Positions 16,146 to 26,201 of a stretch of DNA of 64,000 nt are shown here, one piece after another. The notes beneath the pieces are model-generated. The model did no database searches. It was not told the origin of the DNA and worked only from the letters and a program-made list of their open reading frames with translations. A program made the position numbers and the translations under genes. The DNA is from Runella aurantiaca (lineage in GTDB: Bacteria; Bacteroidota; Bacteroidia; Cytophagales; Spirosomataceae): positions 1 to 64,000 of the forward strand of contig NZ_QPIW01000021.1 in the NCBI RefSeq assembly GCF_003339505.1, read 5' to 3'. How positions within the stretch are numbered: position 1 is the stretch's first letter; each line of letters begins with the position of its first letter.

Positions 16146-18548
16146 TTACTTTACAGACCATTCAATAATCCCTCCGGCGTACTCCTTAGGCAGCATCACT
16201 TCCATTTTCAATGCTTTGGCCGTTACGGGTTCAAAGTAAAGCTCATTATATTGGTCTTTTGCTATCCCAAACGGGCCTTTGGATTGAACGGGTTTCCATT
16301 CTCCTGATTCGTTTTGGTATAGTAACCGCCACGAAGCAGGCACGCGGCACCCGCCCCACGGGCCGTCGTCAAACCAATAAACGTTGGTGGATGAAATGGT
16401 CTCAGGTTTATCAAACGTGTATTGGACCCATTGAAGTGTATCTTTCATGGGCCACCAGTGGTAGTAAATATTGTCGTGGTCGTTGGAGTTTTTGGGCTCG
16501 GCTTGGTCGTTGAGCGCGATGAGGGTTTTGGTCACGTGCGAGGCCGACAGCTTACTTCTGGATGCAATCGTGGGGGCGGGAAGGGGGCGAGAAGCGGAAG
16601 GTTTTGTACCAAACCAAACAGCCATTTCACCCGGCCCACGGTTGGCCCATGCGTAATAAGGAATGGCTTCAAAAGTAGTCTTGGAGACGTTGATTTGATT
16701 GTCAATCGTCCGTTTGGATTGTTCAACTTCAGCTTTAATCACCGTGACACCGTCCAGAAAATCAGGTCGATAGCTGGCCGTAAAAGCGGTTTCGGGGTTG
16801 ACCACCAAGTTGAGTACCCGACCTTCCGAATGTTCTGGCCATTCGGCACAATACACAATCGGGCCGCGTTGAAGCGCAATTTTGTCTTGGTCAGCAACCA
16901 CTTTTTTATTGGCGGCTACTTGCCGAACGGGCATCGGTAAAGTCAGGTGGATAACGTCGCCTTTTTTCCATTCTCTTTTGAGAACAGCGTATCCATTTTC
17001 GAGTTGGTACGCGGCGGGTTTGCCGTTGACCATCAAGGTAAAAGGAGTATCATCTTTCTTCGTAAAAGAATATAAGTCGCTCGGTAGTGGTTGGTTTTGC
17101 GCCCAGCCGGGTATCCGAATGGCCATCTCAAAATTTTTGCGTTTGGCGGGGTTTAAGGTGAAATCAACCGTGCCGTTCCACGGATAATTGGTCGTTTGGG
17201 TAATCTGGACTGCGGTTTCGTTGAGCATGATTTCGGCGTTACTGCTCATGAACAAATTGGCAAAAACGCGGTCATTTTGTTGGGCATAAACATAACCCGG
17301 AACCGACGGGATAAACCGACACACGTTGCTCGGGCAACAGGCGCAACCAAACCACGCACTCCGTGAATGTTGCCCCAAGGATTCGAGCGGATTGGGATAA
17401 AAAAAGCGGTCGCCGCTGAGCGATACCCCCGACACCATGCCATTGTACAGCGTGCGTTCCAGCACATCGTAAAAACGGGCATCGCCGTGGAGTAGAAAAA
17501 GGCGGTAATTCCAATAAATATTGCCAATGGAGGCACAGGTTTCATTGTAGGCCGACATATTCGGCAATTCGTACGGTGCGCCAAATCCTTCGTGGCCACC
17601 TGCCGCGCCAATGCCCCCCGTGAGGTAAAACTTGTCGTCGATGATGTCTTCCCAGATTTTATCAATGGCGTTGAGATAGGCTTTGTCGCCCGTGATGGCG
17701 GCTACGTCGGCCATGCCAGCGTACATGTAAGTGGCGCGAACGGCGTGTCCGACGGCCTCCGTTTGTTCCGTCACCTTTTTATGGTCTTGGCTGTATTCTT
17801 TGCCTTTGCCCCGTACGTCCAGAAAAAATTTAGCCAAATCAAGGTACTTCTTTTGATTCGTGGTGCGGTAGAGTTTTACCAACGCCATTTCGATGATTTG
17901 GTGGCCAGGCGCGTGGTCCAACTTGCCGGGGCCAAATTCACGGCAGAGTAAATCCGCGTTTTTGATGGCAATGTTTAACAACGTTTTTTTGCCTGTGGCC
18001 TGAAAATGCGCCACCGCGGCCTCAATCAAATGCCCGCTGTTGTACAATTCATGGCTCAAATCAGACTCTTTTTCCCAGCGTTTCAGGCCCGACCAAGGGT
18101 GCGTGTGCAGAGGGTCGATGGTTCGATTGGTATATAAATATCCGTCGGGTTCTTGCGCTTTGCCCACGTATTCGATGAGCGTGTCAAGGCGGGCTTCCAA
18201 ATGTTTATCGGGGAATGTTTGCAACGAAAAACTGGCTCCTTCCAAGATTTTGTAAATATCGGTATCGTCAAAAGGGTATTCGGTGCAAAACTTGCCCGAT
18301 TTGATTTTGGCAGCAAACAAAAAATTGTTGACGCGCCCCGTGTTGTAGCACTGCTCTAAGGCAATCGGAATCGTGACGTCGTGGTTGCGTTTGATGCGCG
18401 GCGCCCAAAACTGATCATTGACCTTCACCGCCGTAAATGGCACGGGTTGAATGGGATAATCGCCCTTGGGTTGGCTTTTGACGGTGTTCGTAACGAAAAT
18501 GACGAACCAAAAGAGGACTGCCGTTTTTAATTTTACCATGTTTATCAT
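16146..18548 (-). CDS. Secreted glycoside hydrolase family 127 (beta-L-arabinofuranosidase-like)
   Basis: An 800-residue periplasmic or secreted enzyme; the signal peptide ends near NTVKSQP. The GH127 catalytic and zinc-site residues are all in place: E320 (GGHEGFGAP), E336 and C338 (NETCAS), and the CACC cluster C402/C404/C405 (FGCACCPSN), matching Glu322, Glu338, Cys340, Cys417 and Cys418 of the Bifidobacterium enzyme HypBA1. The alpha/alpha barrel spans about 30-420, followed by beta-sandwich domains. The last 130 residues (YYHWWPMKDTLQWVQYTFD onward, FDDGPWGGCRVPASWRLLY) look like an F5/8-type carbohydrate-binding domain. Acts on arabinofuranosides or related sugars. It precedes the GH13-like gene, but no transporter is adjacent. 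Confidence 0.92.
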   Translation of the reverse strand: MINMVKLKTAVLFWFVIFVTNTVKSQPKGDYPIQPVPFTAVKVNDQFWAPRIKRNHDVTIPIALEQCYNTGRVNNFLFAAKIKSGKFCTEYPFDDTDIYKILEGASFSLQTFPDKHLEARLDTLIEYVGKAQEPDGYLYTNRTIDPLHTHPWSGLKRWEKESDLSHELYNSGHLIEAAVAHFQATGKKTLLNIAIKNADLLCREFGPGKLDHAPGHQIIEMALVKLYRTTNQKKYLDLAKFFLDVRGKGKEYSQDHKKVTEQTEAVGHAVRATYMYAGMADVAAITGDKAYLNAIDKIWEDIIDDKFYLTGGIGAAGGHEGFGAPYELPNMSAYNETCASIGNIYWNYRLFLLHGDARFYDVLERTLYNGMVSGVSLSGDRFFYPNPLESLGQHSRSAWFGCACCPSNVCRFIPSVPGYVYAQQNDRVFANLFMSSNAEIMLNETAVQITQTTNYPWNGTVDFTLNPAKRKNFEMAIRIPGWAQNQPLPSDLYSFTKKDDTPFTLMVNGKPAAYQLENGYAVLKREWKKGDVIHLTLPMPVRQVAANKKVVADQDKIALQRGPIVYCAEWPEHSEGRVLNLVVNPETAFTASYRPDFLDGVTVIKAEVEQSKRTIDNQINVSKTTFEAIPYYAWANRGPGEMAVWFGTKPSASRPLPAPTIASRSKLSASHVTKTLIALNDQAEPKNSNDHDNIYYHWWPMKDTLQWVQYTFDKPETISSTNVYWFDDGPWGGCRVPASWRLLYQNESGEWKPVQSKGPFGIAKDQYNELYFEPVTAKALKMEVMLPKEYAGGIIEWSVK

Positions 18549-18682
18549 TTGGAATCCGATTTTATCATTCTGAAAAAATCTGTTTTAGAGGTGTTCAAAA
18601 ATAATGATAATCTCAGTCTAATTCGCACAAAAAGGGCAAATAGGGAGGCCGTGCTGCTTTTCTTTTTTAATAACAGATTTGG

Positions 18683-19417
18683 CTAGGGTAGCTTCACCTC
18701 CAAGGTGAGCTGATAACTGCCCGTAGCGCCTGGGTAAGTAGGCTCAAAACTTGCCGTGACCGAGTTTTTGTAGGACTGACTGGCATTGCGCTGACGGAGG
18801 AGCATCGATTGATTGGTGGGCAGATAACGGGCCGTAACGGTATATTTTCCGAGGGGAATGTCCTGGGCATTTTCATCGCCCGTTTTTACCGTCAGGGTTT
18901 TACCCGCGCTGCCGTCAATGAGCGTTCCGACGGGCTTAAAAGTAAATTCAACGTTGTCGGTGTCGAAGAATTCTCCGATGGCCCCATACACATCCAACGA
19001 CCCGCCGTAGTGCCCCGACATGCCAAATTCTTTTGGTTTTTCTCCCGTCAATTTCCAACGCAAGTTACGAATAGCGCCTTCGCTGCCCGCAAACGCCCCC
19101 GTAGTTTCGGGAAATAAATCAAGGACGTAGGTTTTGTTGTCAAAACGGACGGTCACAGTACCGCGAACGTACCACGAGCCAGCATTGACCGATAGGCTAT
19201 AATGCCCGTTGGCATCGGTTTTTCCCAAGATGTTATTGTTATAAAATTGGGCGTTGTTGACCACTATATCGGCGTTGGCCAAAGGCTTACCGCTGGTGTC
19301 AACGACGCGGCCTGATACAATCCCTTTTTGGGGGCTATCCGAATCAGGATGTACGTGTGCGTGGGGAGGAATGCAGGACGAAAGCAGCGCCAGAGCGGCG
19401 TAGAGCAATGTTTTCAT
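18683..19417 (-). CDS. Lipoprotein with carboxypeptidase-regulatory-like domain
   Basis: About 244 residues from the ATG at 19417 (MKTLLYAALALLSSC), which gives a clean lipobox; a longer ORF adds 36 basic residues without signal character. A His-rich stretch (PPHAHVHPDSD) follows the lipid anchor, then a CarboxypepD_reg/CNA-B-like beta-sandwich (GIVSGRVVDTSGKPLANADIVVNN..TDANGHYSLSVNAG), and a C-terminal beta domain. Resembles structural envelope lipoproteins; no catalytic residues are seen. Lies between GH127 and the S9 peptidase, reading leftward like both. Confidence 0.7.
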   Translation of the reverse strand: MKTLLYAALALLSSCIPPHAHVHPDSDSPQKGIVSGRVVDTSGKPLANADIVVNNAQFYNNNILGKTDANGHYSLSVNAGSWYVRGTVTVRFDNKTYVLDLFPETTGAFAGSEGAIRNLRWKLTGEKPKEFGMSGHYGGSLDVYGAIGEFFDTDNVEFTFKPVGTLIDGSAGKTLTVKTGDENAQDIPLGKYTVTARYLPTNQSMLLRQRNASQSYKNSVTASFEPTYPGATGSYQLTLEVKLP

Positions 19418-19552
19418 GATTGGCTGTTGTTTTTGTTCAGGGCAAAATTGCCCTTCTCCGTGCGCACAACCAACCATGAAATTGATGAAACGGAAAAAGC
19501 GACGGCTGAAACGGGATGCCGCCACTTTTTTCAGTTGAGTGCCTCTCCAGAT

Positions 19553-21844
19553 TTATTTCGTGCCATCATTCACCGTAATCGGCATGGTCCACGCGGGGGG
19601 CTCAATTCCCAGCAAATGTCGTACGAAAAAATCCCGTCGCTTGCGCTCACCGTACTCGCCGCCGTTGGAGTGGGCCATGTTGGGCACCATCAAAAAGTCA
19701 AAATCTTTGTTGGCTTTGATGAGCGCATTCACCAACTGCATGGTCGAAGCGGGATCGACGTTGTCGTCTACTTCGCCGAGAATCAGCAGCAGTTTTCCCT
19801 GAAGTTTTTCGGCGTGGGTCACGTTGGAGCAGTCGGCATAATGCGGCCCGATGGGGTAGCCCATCCACTGTTCGTTCCACCAAATTTTATCCATTCGGTT
19901 GTCGTGGCAACCGCAGGAAGAAACGCCCACTTTATAAAAATCAGGATAAAACAACAGTCCACCCGTGGAGCTTTGCCCGCCCGCTGAGGTGCCGTAGATT
20001 CCTACGCGACTGAGGTCGAGTGAGGGATATTTTTTGGCGGCTTCTTGCATCCATAACATTCGGTCAGGAAAGCCCGCGTCTTTTAGATTTTGCCAACACA
20101 CATCGTGAAAAGCTTTGGAACGGTTGGACGTACCCATGCCGTCGAGTTGCACCACGATAAAACCCAATTCGGCCAGTTCAAACATCGAACGGTTGTAGGT
20201 CATAAACGATTTAGGCGTAAACGAACTGTGCGGCCCCGCGTAGATATTTTCAATGACGGGGTATTTTTTTGTGGGGTCAAAATTGGTAGGGCGAACAATA
20301 ATACCCCAAATGTCGGTTTTGCCGTCGCGTCCTTTGGACGTAAATACTTCGGGGGCTTTCCAACCCGCTTTTTGCCATTCCGAAATATCGGCTTTCTCCA
20401 ATTCCATGAAGACTGAGCCGTCGGTGGCGGAGCGGAGTGTGGTGAGTTGTGGCATATCAACGCGGGAGTAGGTATCAACAAAATATTTTTTGTCGGGCGA
20501 AAAATAGGCGGTGTGATTGGCGTTCTCAGAGGTCAGGGAGGTCAGGCCGGTGCCGTCAAAATTGACGCGATAATACTGCACAAAGTAGGGGTCTTGTTGA
20601 GGGTTCATGCCGCTTGCCGCAAAGATAATGCTCTTTTTTTCTTCGTCGACGTTGACCACATTGCGTACCACCCATTCGCCTTTGGTGATTTGCTTTTTGA
20701 CTTTTCCGGTCAGCCCGTCGTACAGGTAAAGGTGGTTCCAGCCGTCGCGCTCGGAAGCCCAGATGATTTCTTTTCCATCGGCTGCGTCGTAACGATAGCG
20801 TTTGCCGCTGTAATCGATGAAGGTTTTGCTTTGCTCCTCAATCACCGCCCGAACCGCGCCCGTAGCGGCATTTATTTCCAACACCCAGTACACCTGATGG
20901 CCGCGTTGGTTGTACTCGAACGTAAATGCGCGGCTGTCTTTGCGCCATTCCGAGCGCGACAAACCGTATTGGTGGTTAAACAACGCATCATCAACGGGGA
21001 GTTGTTTCTGCTCGTCGACCAAAAATAACTGAGGGCGGCGTACGGGCAACGCATCACCGGGTTTGAGGTATTCGCGGCTTTCGAGTTTGGGTTGGAGTTG
21101 GTCTTCGGGCGACGAGCGCACGAAGTAAATCAGGTGTTTTTGGTTGGGGCGAGTTTTAAACGAAATTAGTTTTTTGGAATCGGGTGACCACTGAACGTAG
21201 CCCGAATAATAGTCGCCTTCGGAGCCGTCGAAACTGAGTTGGGTCTCTTTTTTGGTTTTCTCAAAACGAACGTACACGTTGTAATTCTTGATGTAAGCCG
21301 TTCGGGTGCTGTCGGGTGAGAAAACGGGTTTGTCGTTTTGGTCATTGGCCCCCGCGCCCCAATATCGCCGTTCTTCGGGGCGGACGGTTTCTTTTTTGCG
21401 TAAGGTGTTGGACGTGAGGCCGTAATTCCAGACAAATCCCTCGGCGCTAAATTCTATTTCTTTGTCGTCTTTACTGTACGTAAATGTACCAAAAGGAAGG
21501 GCGTAGGGGGTTATTTTTTTGTTGGTTGCCTCAGAGAGTTTCTGGGCCAATTGTGCGTGGTCAAAGGCCGCTTGACGGGTTTTGTTGTTGGGGTTAACGG
21601 CCATGAATTCTTTTCCGCGAACGGTTTGCACGGAATACCATACCCATTGACTGCTCGCCGACCAGTTGACCAACGCGGGGGCGTTGTAGACTTTGTCTTT
21701 GAGGCGGTTTTTAAGGGTTTCTGAGCGTTGATAATCTTCCAAACGCCCCTGCGCTCGCGAGGATTGGGAAGGAAAGTTTAAAAGAACAAGCAGTGCCAGA
21801 AAAAGCAATGGTTTGGGGTGGCGGGGAGGCGTCAGAAAAAGCAT
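19553..21844 (-). CDS. Secreted dipeptidyl peptidase IV-type serine peptidase (S9 family)
   Basis: A 763-residue enzyme with signal peptide ending near SSRAQG. The N-terminal DPP-IV-like beta-propeller (about 60-480, including [18 protein letters not shown] and [15 protein letters not shown]) is followed by the alpha/beta-hydrolase domain with the triad S620 (GIYGTSAGG), an Asp at about 693-694 (GEVDDNVDP) and H725 (NMAHSNGG). Such periplasmic enzymes remove N-terminal dipeptides, often X-Pro. Not in an obvious operon; the AraC-type gene upstream reads the same way, 134 bp away, and may or may not control it. Confidence 0.93.
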   Translation of the reverse strand: MLFLTPPRHPKPLLFLALLVLLNFPSQSSRAQGRLEDYQRSETLKNRLKDKVYNAPALVNWSASSQWVWYSVQTVRGKEFMAVNPNNKTRQAAFDHAQLAQKLSEATNKKITPYALPFGTFTYSKDDKEIEFSAEGFVWNYGLTSNTLRKKETVRPEERRYWGAGANDQNDKPVFSPDSTRTAYIKNYNVYVRFEKTKKETQLSFDGSEGDYYSGYVQWSPDSKKLISFKTRPNQKHLIYFVRSSPEDQLQPKLESREYLKPGDALPVRRPQLFLVDEQKQLPVDDALFNHQYGLSRSEWRKDSRAFTFEYNQRGHQVYWVLEINAATGAVRAVIEEQSKTFIDYSGKRYRYDAADGKEIIWASERDGWNHLYLYDGLTGKVKKQITKGEWVVRNVVNVDEEKKSIIFAASGMNPQQDPYFVQYYRVNFDGTGLTSLTSENANHTAYFSPDKKYFVDTYSRVDMPQLTTLRSATDGSVFMELEKADISEWQKAGWKAPEVFTSKGRDGKTDIWGIIVRPTNFDPTKKYPVIENIYAGPHSSFTPKSFMTYNRSMFELAELGFIVVQLDGMGTSNRSKAFHDVCWQNLKDAGFPDRMLWMQEAAKKYPSLDLSRVGIYGTSAGGQSSTGGLLFYPDFYKVGVSSCGCHDNRMDKIWWNEQWMGYPIGPHYADCSNVTHAEKLQGKLLLILGEVDDNVDPASTMQLVNALIKANKDFDFLMVPNMAHSNGGEYGERKRRDFFVRHLLGIEPPAWTMPITVNDGTK

Positions 21845-21978
21845 AGGATGAAAGGGTTAAGATATTACAAATTTAGGTGACTTTTTTGGGTAAATCCCCC
21901 CTCATCTTGCCTAAATAAGATACTATTTTAACTTTTGTGACAGTCACTGACCTGTTTTGATGTACGCTTTAATGGCGC

Positions 21979-23022
21979 TTACTCGGGCGGATTGTCATCA
22001 GGGGATTTAATCCTATAAACCAGTTGGTTTAAATGCTCATTGACAAGCGCTGTGGGGTTCATATTGTACTTCTTTTTGAATACCTTATTGAAACTCGCAA
22101 TGCTTGAATAACCCAGTTGCGTTGCGATTTCCGCCACGGTCCACTTGTTTTGTAAAAGCAGTTTTTTTGCAATGTCCAGTTTAAGATTAAGGTGGTATTC
22201 ATAGGGAGCTGAGCCGTAAATCTGCCGAAAACATTTCTTGAATTTGGATAAGCTCATGTTGGCTTCGCCCGCTAAAAACTCAAGTGAGGGGAGCATTCCG
22301 GTGGCAATAAAGTGACGATTTTCCACTTCCATCACTTGCTTGATGTCGCACGGGCTAAATTTATTGTTGGAAAGGTCGGATTTTATGGTCGCGATTTGGC
22401 TGATAAAATCTACGATTAGTTCATAGCATTGTGCTTCTGCTAAAAGCGCCCAGTTCAAAGAGCGGGCTTCACTAAAGAGGTTATCAAATGAAACAATTCG
22501 TTCAAAAAGCGAAATTCCCTGAAAGTAAACGCCGTTTTCGGACTGCAACATTGTCACAAAAGGCGAGTTAGATGAGGTGGTTGCATCTACGCCGAGTTTT
22601 TCACAAATCCAATCCCGGTGAAATCCGATGGTGATAAACCGAGAACGTTTGCCAGCGGGCCAAATCGTATCTACGGTCATTTTAGAACTGTAAAAAAGCG
22701 TTGATTTAATTGCCTTTATTTGGTGTTTTGTGTTGTTATGGATTAAAGTGTACGTGTGAGGACCTTCAGAAAGGATAAAACTTAAAATCCAATAATCGTT
22801 GGTATTAATTGATTTTTTCAACGTATTGAGGGGTGTCGACCAACGTATTTCGCCCAAAATAACGGCTACTTTTTCGGGTTCAATGATGAGTGAATTTAAT
22901 CTAAATAATAAATCATCTTTTTCATAACTAAACTCATTAGGTGATTGTGGTACTGTGCCAAATTGCTCAGCTACTTGTGCCATCCAGTTGTGGGAGGGCC
23001 TAAGTCCTAAGAGAATTTCCAT
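21979..23022 (-). CDS. AraC-family transcriptional regulator
   Basis: A 347-residue cytosolic protein. The C-terminal double helix-turn-helix is clear: LEFLAGEANMSLSKFKKCFRQIYG and YEYHLNLKLDIAKKLLLQNKWTVAEIATQLGYSSIASFNKVFKKKYNMNPTAL, with the AraC signature in the second half. The N-terminal 220 residues match no domain I recognise and probably form a ligand-sensing region. A TATATTTG box lies 17-24 bases upstream of the start, and an inverted repeat GTTTATAT/ATATAAAC (23090-23120) further up may be an operator. Effector and targets unknown. Confidence 0.9.
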   Translation of the reverse strand: MEILLGLRPSHNWMAQVAEQFGTVPQSPNEFSYEKDDLLFRLNSLIIEPEKVAVILGEIRWSTPLNTLKKSINTNDYWILSFILSEGPHTYTLIHNNTKHQIKAIKSTLFYSSKMTVDTIWPAGKRSRFITIGFHRDWICEKLGVDATTSSNSPFVTMLQSENGVYFQGISLFERIVSFDNLFSEARSLNWALLAEAQCYELIVDFISQIATIKSDLSNNKFSPCDIKQVMEVENRHFIATGMLPSLEFLAGEANMSLSKFKKCFRQIYGSAPYEYHLNLKLDIAKKLLLQNKWTVAEIATQLGYSSIASFNKVFKKKYNMNPTALVNEHLNQLVYRIKSPDDNPPE

Positions 23023-23446
23023 AACGTTGTTGAATTAACAAATATAAAACGGGCTATCTGAAAGGTGTGTTTACGATTATAGTAAGGGTGTTTATATCCC
23101 AAATTGGTAGCAATATAAACCTATATTATGTAAAAATTACTTTTGTTTTGGGATAATATTTATTTTATTTAATAAACATAAGGATACATAAGAAACGGAT
23201 GATATAGTTAAAATTCGATTTTAAAAAATGGAAGAATTATGTTAGATTCGCGGAAAACAAAGCCTTACTAAAGAATAAGCACTAACTTCGCCGCCAACCC
23301 GTACACGTTTTATATGTTGTATAATTATGTTACCTACCTTTTGGGAGTCATTTTTTGGTTTAGAGGTTAATCGTTTGTAAACTTCGGAATGGCATTAATT
23401 TCCCAGTGTTATTTTCCTTATTCTTTCACCTCTAACGCTTCACCAC
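23023..23446. promoter_or_regulatory. Divergent AT-rich intergenic region between araC-type gene and rhlE
   Basis: No gene in these 424 bp. On the minus strand a TATATTTG (-7 consensus TAnnTTTG) lies at 23046-23039, 17 bases before the regulator start. GTTTATAT (23090-23097) and ATATAAAC (23113-23120) form an 8-bp inverted repeat with a 15-base spacer, a plausible regulator-binding dyad. The half next to rhlE is a long AT-rich leader with no further motif that I can support. Confidence 0.45.
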
Positions 23447-24706
23447 TTGACTTTTGACGATTTTGATTTTGACGAAGAACTTTTAGATGGACTGCATTCT
23501 ATGGGGTTTAACCAGCCAACTCCTATTCAAGCCCAAGCAATTCCAGTCATTTTAAATAATAAAGATTTGATTGCCTGCGCCCAAACAGGCACTGGCAAAA
23601 CGGCGGCTTATCTGTTGCCCGTTTTAAATAAAATCATTGACGCCTCTCCCGACAACCGACATCTAAATACGCTCATACTCGCACCCACGCGTGAGCTGGC
23701 GATTCAGATTGACCAGCAAATTGAAGGATTGGGGTACTTTACGGGCGTAAGTTCCATCGCGATTTATGGAGGAGGAGATGGGGCGGCTTGGAGTCAGCAG
23801 CGCAAGGCATTGGCCGAAGGCAGTGAGGTGATTATTGCCACGCCCGGGCGTTTGATTGCGTTGTTGCAAATGGGTGAAATTAACTTCGGAAACCTCCAAC
23901 ACCTTATTTTAGACGAAGCCGACCGCATGTTGGACATGGGTTTTTACGATGATATTATTCGGATTATCAGTTATTTACCCCAGAAAAGACAAACATTGCT
24001 GTTTTCGGCCACGATGCCGCCGAAAATCAGAACGTTGGCCAACACGATTCTGAACAAACCTGAGCAGATCAGTATCGCCGTGGCCAAACCCGCCGAAGGA
24101 ATTTTGCAGCTTGCTTATTTGGTTTACGATGAACAAAAAATAGCGTTGCTCAAAAATATCCTCAAAGAAGGACAGTTTGGCAGCGTAATTATATTTGCTT
24201 CAACCAAAGAAAATGTTAAAAAATTGGATGAAGAGCTGCGTCGTAATAAACTGACAGCCAAAGCATTCCATTCTGATTTAGACCAGAAGGAGCGAGAAGG
24301 GATTTTGCGGGAATTCAAAAACAAAGCCCTGCCGATTTTGATTGGAACCGATATTCTGTCACGAGGGATTGATGTGGAGGGAATCAGTTTGGTGGTAAAC
24401 TATAACGTACCGCACGACCCCGAAGATTATATTCACCGGATTGGACGCACCGCAAGGGCCGAAACGACGGGTACCGCGATTACCTTTATCAATGACAAAG
24501 ACCAACGGAAGTTTGTGGCCATTGAGCGAATGATTGGGAAAGAAATCCCTAAAATGTCGTTGCCAGCGGCTTTGGGCGCGGGGCCGGGCTACCACACGGG
24601 TGGGAGTGAAGTAAATTCAAGCCCGCCACGCAAGAAAAAACCGTTTAAACAACGGAGTAACAAGCCTCGTCCTGCGGGCTCCCCACGCCCCAAAAGCGGA
24701 ACCTAA
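23447..24706 (+). CDS. rhlE: DEAD-box ATP-dependent RNA helicase, RhlE-type
   Basis: A 419-residue helicase; TTG start (MTFDDFDFDEELLDGL), required to keep the phenylalanine upstream of the Q motif. Motifs in order: Q motif GFNQPTPIQAQAIP, walker A AQTGTGKTAA, Ib PTRELAIQ, TPGR, II DEAD (LDEADRMLDMGF), III SAT, IV IIFASTKENV, V TDILSRGIDVEG and VI HRIGRTAR. A basic, low-complexity tail (RKKKPFKQRSNKPRP) likely binds RNA. RhlE-type proteins act in rRNA maturation, ribosome assembly and cold adaptation. Monocistronic as far as can be seen, with a long upstream leader. Confidence 0.95.
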   Translation: MTFDDFDFDEELLDGLHSMGFNQPTPIQAQAIPVILNNKDLIACAQTGTGKTAAYLLPVLNKIIDASPDNRHLNTLILAPTRELAIQIDQQIEGLGYFTGVSSIAIYGGGDGAAWSQQRKALAEGSEVIIATPGRLIALLQMGEINFGNLQHLILDEADRMLDMGFYDDIIRIISYLPQKRQTLLFSATMPPKIRTLANTILNKPEQISIAVAKPAEGILQLAYLVYDEQKIALLKNILKEGQFGSVIIFASTKENVKKLDEELRRNKLTAKAFHSDLDQKEREGILREFKNKALPILIGTDILSRGIDVEGISLVVNYNVPHDPEDYIHRIGRTARAETTGTAITFINDKDQRKFVAIERMIGKEIPKMSLPAALGAGPGYHTGGSEVNSSPPRKKKPFKQRSNKPRPAGSPRPKSGT

Positions 24707-24827
24707 ACGCTGAAGCATAAAAAAGTGAGTCAAGGGCTTTTCTGTTTTACTGAAGAACTTAAGGTTTTTGTGAGTAGGAAAGAAAAGCCCAGATGCTTTT
24801 TGTAGGGTTCTACTAAATCCGATTTCT

Positions 24828-25988
24828 ATGCGTCCACTTGCTGTTTCCCTCTTGTCATTCTGCACAATTGCGTATTTATTTTTATCCTGTGGTGGCTCCA
24901 ATCAGAAAGCCGAAACCACCTCTGTTGATTCTATGAGCACGATTACAAAAACTACTTTCGGGCAATTGCCCGATGGCCAAACGGCCGACCATTTTACGCT
25001 TCGTAATTCAAAAGGTACAGAAGTTAAGATTACAAATTACGGAGGGTTGATTACCCACTGGACTGCCGCCGACAAAAATGGTGTTTTTGAAGACATGGTC
25101 TTGGGGTATGACTCGCTGAGTGGGTACTTAAAAGCCAGTCCATTTTTTGGGGCATTGGTGGGGCGTTATGGCAACCGCATCGGTAATGCAAAATTTACCC
25201 TTGACGGAAAAACTTACTCATTGGCGGCCAACAATGGCCCTAACAGCTTGCACGGCGGCAAAGTCGGATTTGACAAAGTGCTCTGGAAAGCCGAGATTTT
25301 GGAAGATACCAAAACGCTGAAACTGACCCACACTAGCCCCGATGGCGATGAAGGTTTCCCTGGAGCTCTCTCGGCGGAAGTAACCTACCGATTGACCGAG
25401 GATAACGCGCTAGAAATTGAGTACAAGGCCACTACCGACAAACCTACCATTGTCAATCTGACCAATCATACCTATTTTAACCTGACGGGCGGGAAACGAG
25501 ACGTGTTGGGGCATCAGGTACAGTTGAACGCCGATAAATTTGTCCCCGTTGACAAAACCCTGATTCCAACGGGACAATTGAGTGATGTGAAAGGCACGCC
25601 GTTTGATTTTTTGCAACTGACCGAAATCGGCGCCCGCATCGACGACCCGAAAGATGAGCAAATCAAATTCGGCGGTGGCTATGACCATTGTTGGGTCATC
25701 AACAAAGGAGCCGATACTCTTGCGCCGACGGCAACCGTGTACGAGCCAACTTCGGGGCGGGTATTGGAAACATTTACTACCGAGCCGGGCGTACAGTTTT
25801 ATACGGGAAATTTTCTGAATGGCGCTATTACGGGTAAAAACGGTGTAACGTACACAAAACGCTCTGGTTTTTGCCTCGAAACCGAGCATTTTCCTGATTC
25901 TCCCAACCAAGCATCGTTTCCGAGCGTAGTGCTGCGCCCCGGAGAAGTTTACAAAACCAAGACGGTTTATAAGTTTTCGACAAAATAA
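24828..25988 (+). CDS. galM: Aldose 1-epimerase (galactose mutarotase), lipoprotein
   Basis: A 386-residue GalM-family enzyme with a lipoprotein signal (MRPLAVSLL...FLSCGGSN), so periplasmic rather than cytosolic. The catalytic His is in LTNHTYFNL, the substrate His in SLHGGKVGFDK, and the catalytic Glu in FCLETEHFPDSPNQ. It interconverts alpha and beta anomers of hexoses such as galactose or glucose. Stands alone, with an intrinsic-terminator-like hairpin after its stop. A periplasmic mutarotase would suit the C1-oxidising PQQ dehydrogenase encoded about 29 kb away, but this link is only suggestive. Confidence 0.92.
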   Translation: MRPLAVSLLSFCTIAYLFLSCGGSNQKAETTSVDSMSTITKTTFGQLPDGQTADHFTLRNSKGTEVKITNYGGLITHWTAADKNGVFEDMVLGYDSLSGYLKASPFFGALVGRYGNRIGNAKFTLDGKTYSLAANNGPNSLHGGKVGFDKVLWKAEILEDTKTLKLTHTSPDGDEGFPGALSAEVTYRLTEDNALEIEYKATTDKPTIVNLTNHTYFNLTGGKRDVLGHQVQLNADKFVPVDKTLIPTGQLSDVKGTPFDFLQLTEIGARIDDPKDEQIKFGGGYDHCWVINKGADTLAPTATVYEPTSGRVLETFTTEPGVQFYTGNFLNGAITGKNGVTYTKRSGFCLETEHFPDSPNQASFPSVVLRPGEVYKTKTVYKFSTK

Positions 25989-25994
25989 TTTTTT

Positions 25995-26032
25995 CACGCC
26001 GAAGAAGCCGATAGTTGGTTTTCTTCGGCGTG
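25995..26032 (+). terminator. Hairpin downstream of galM
   Basis: CACGCCGAAGAA (25995-26006) pairs exactly with TTCTTCGGCGTG (26021-26032), 12 bp. A T-run lies only on its 5' side, so it would terminate best on the minus strand; position right after the stop supports a terminator or 3'-end stabiliser. Confidence 0.55.
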
Positions 26033-26201
26033 CAGTTTAAAGGTTAATTAGTTGATTTATAGTGCCTTATTGGGTGCTAAGTGCTCTTTTTTGCCCTTCT
26101 GTTCTCGCTTCAGTCTTAACATTTCCCGTCAAATATTGCCAAATATCGGATTATTGCATTAGTTTAGCGATTGTCAATAAACCAACCCCCACCTTACTGA
26201 T

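Noticed and set aside
20447-21028. 193-residue ORF on the plus strand
   Set aside because: Antisense to the S9 peptidase propeller; no family features.
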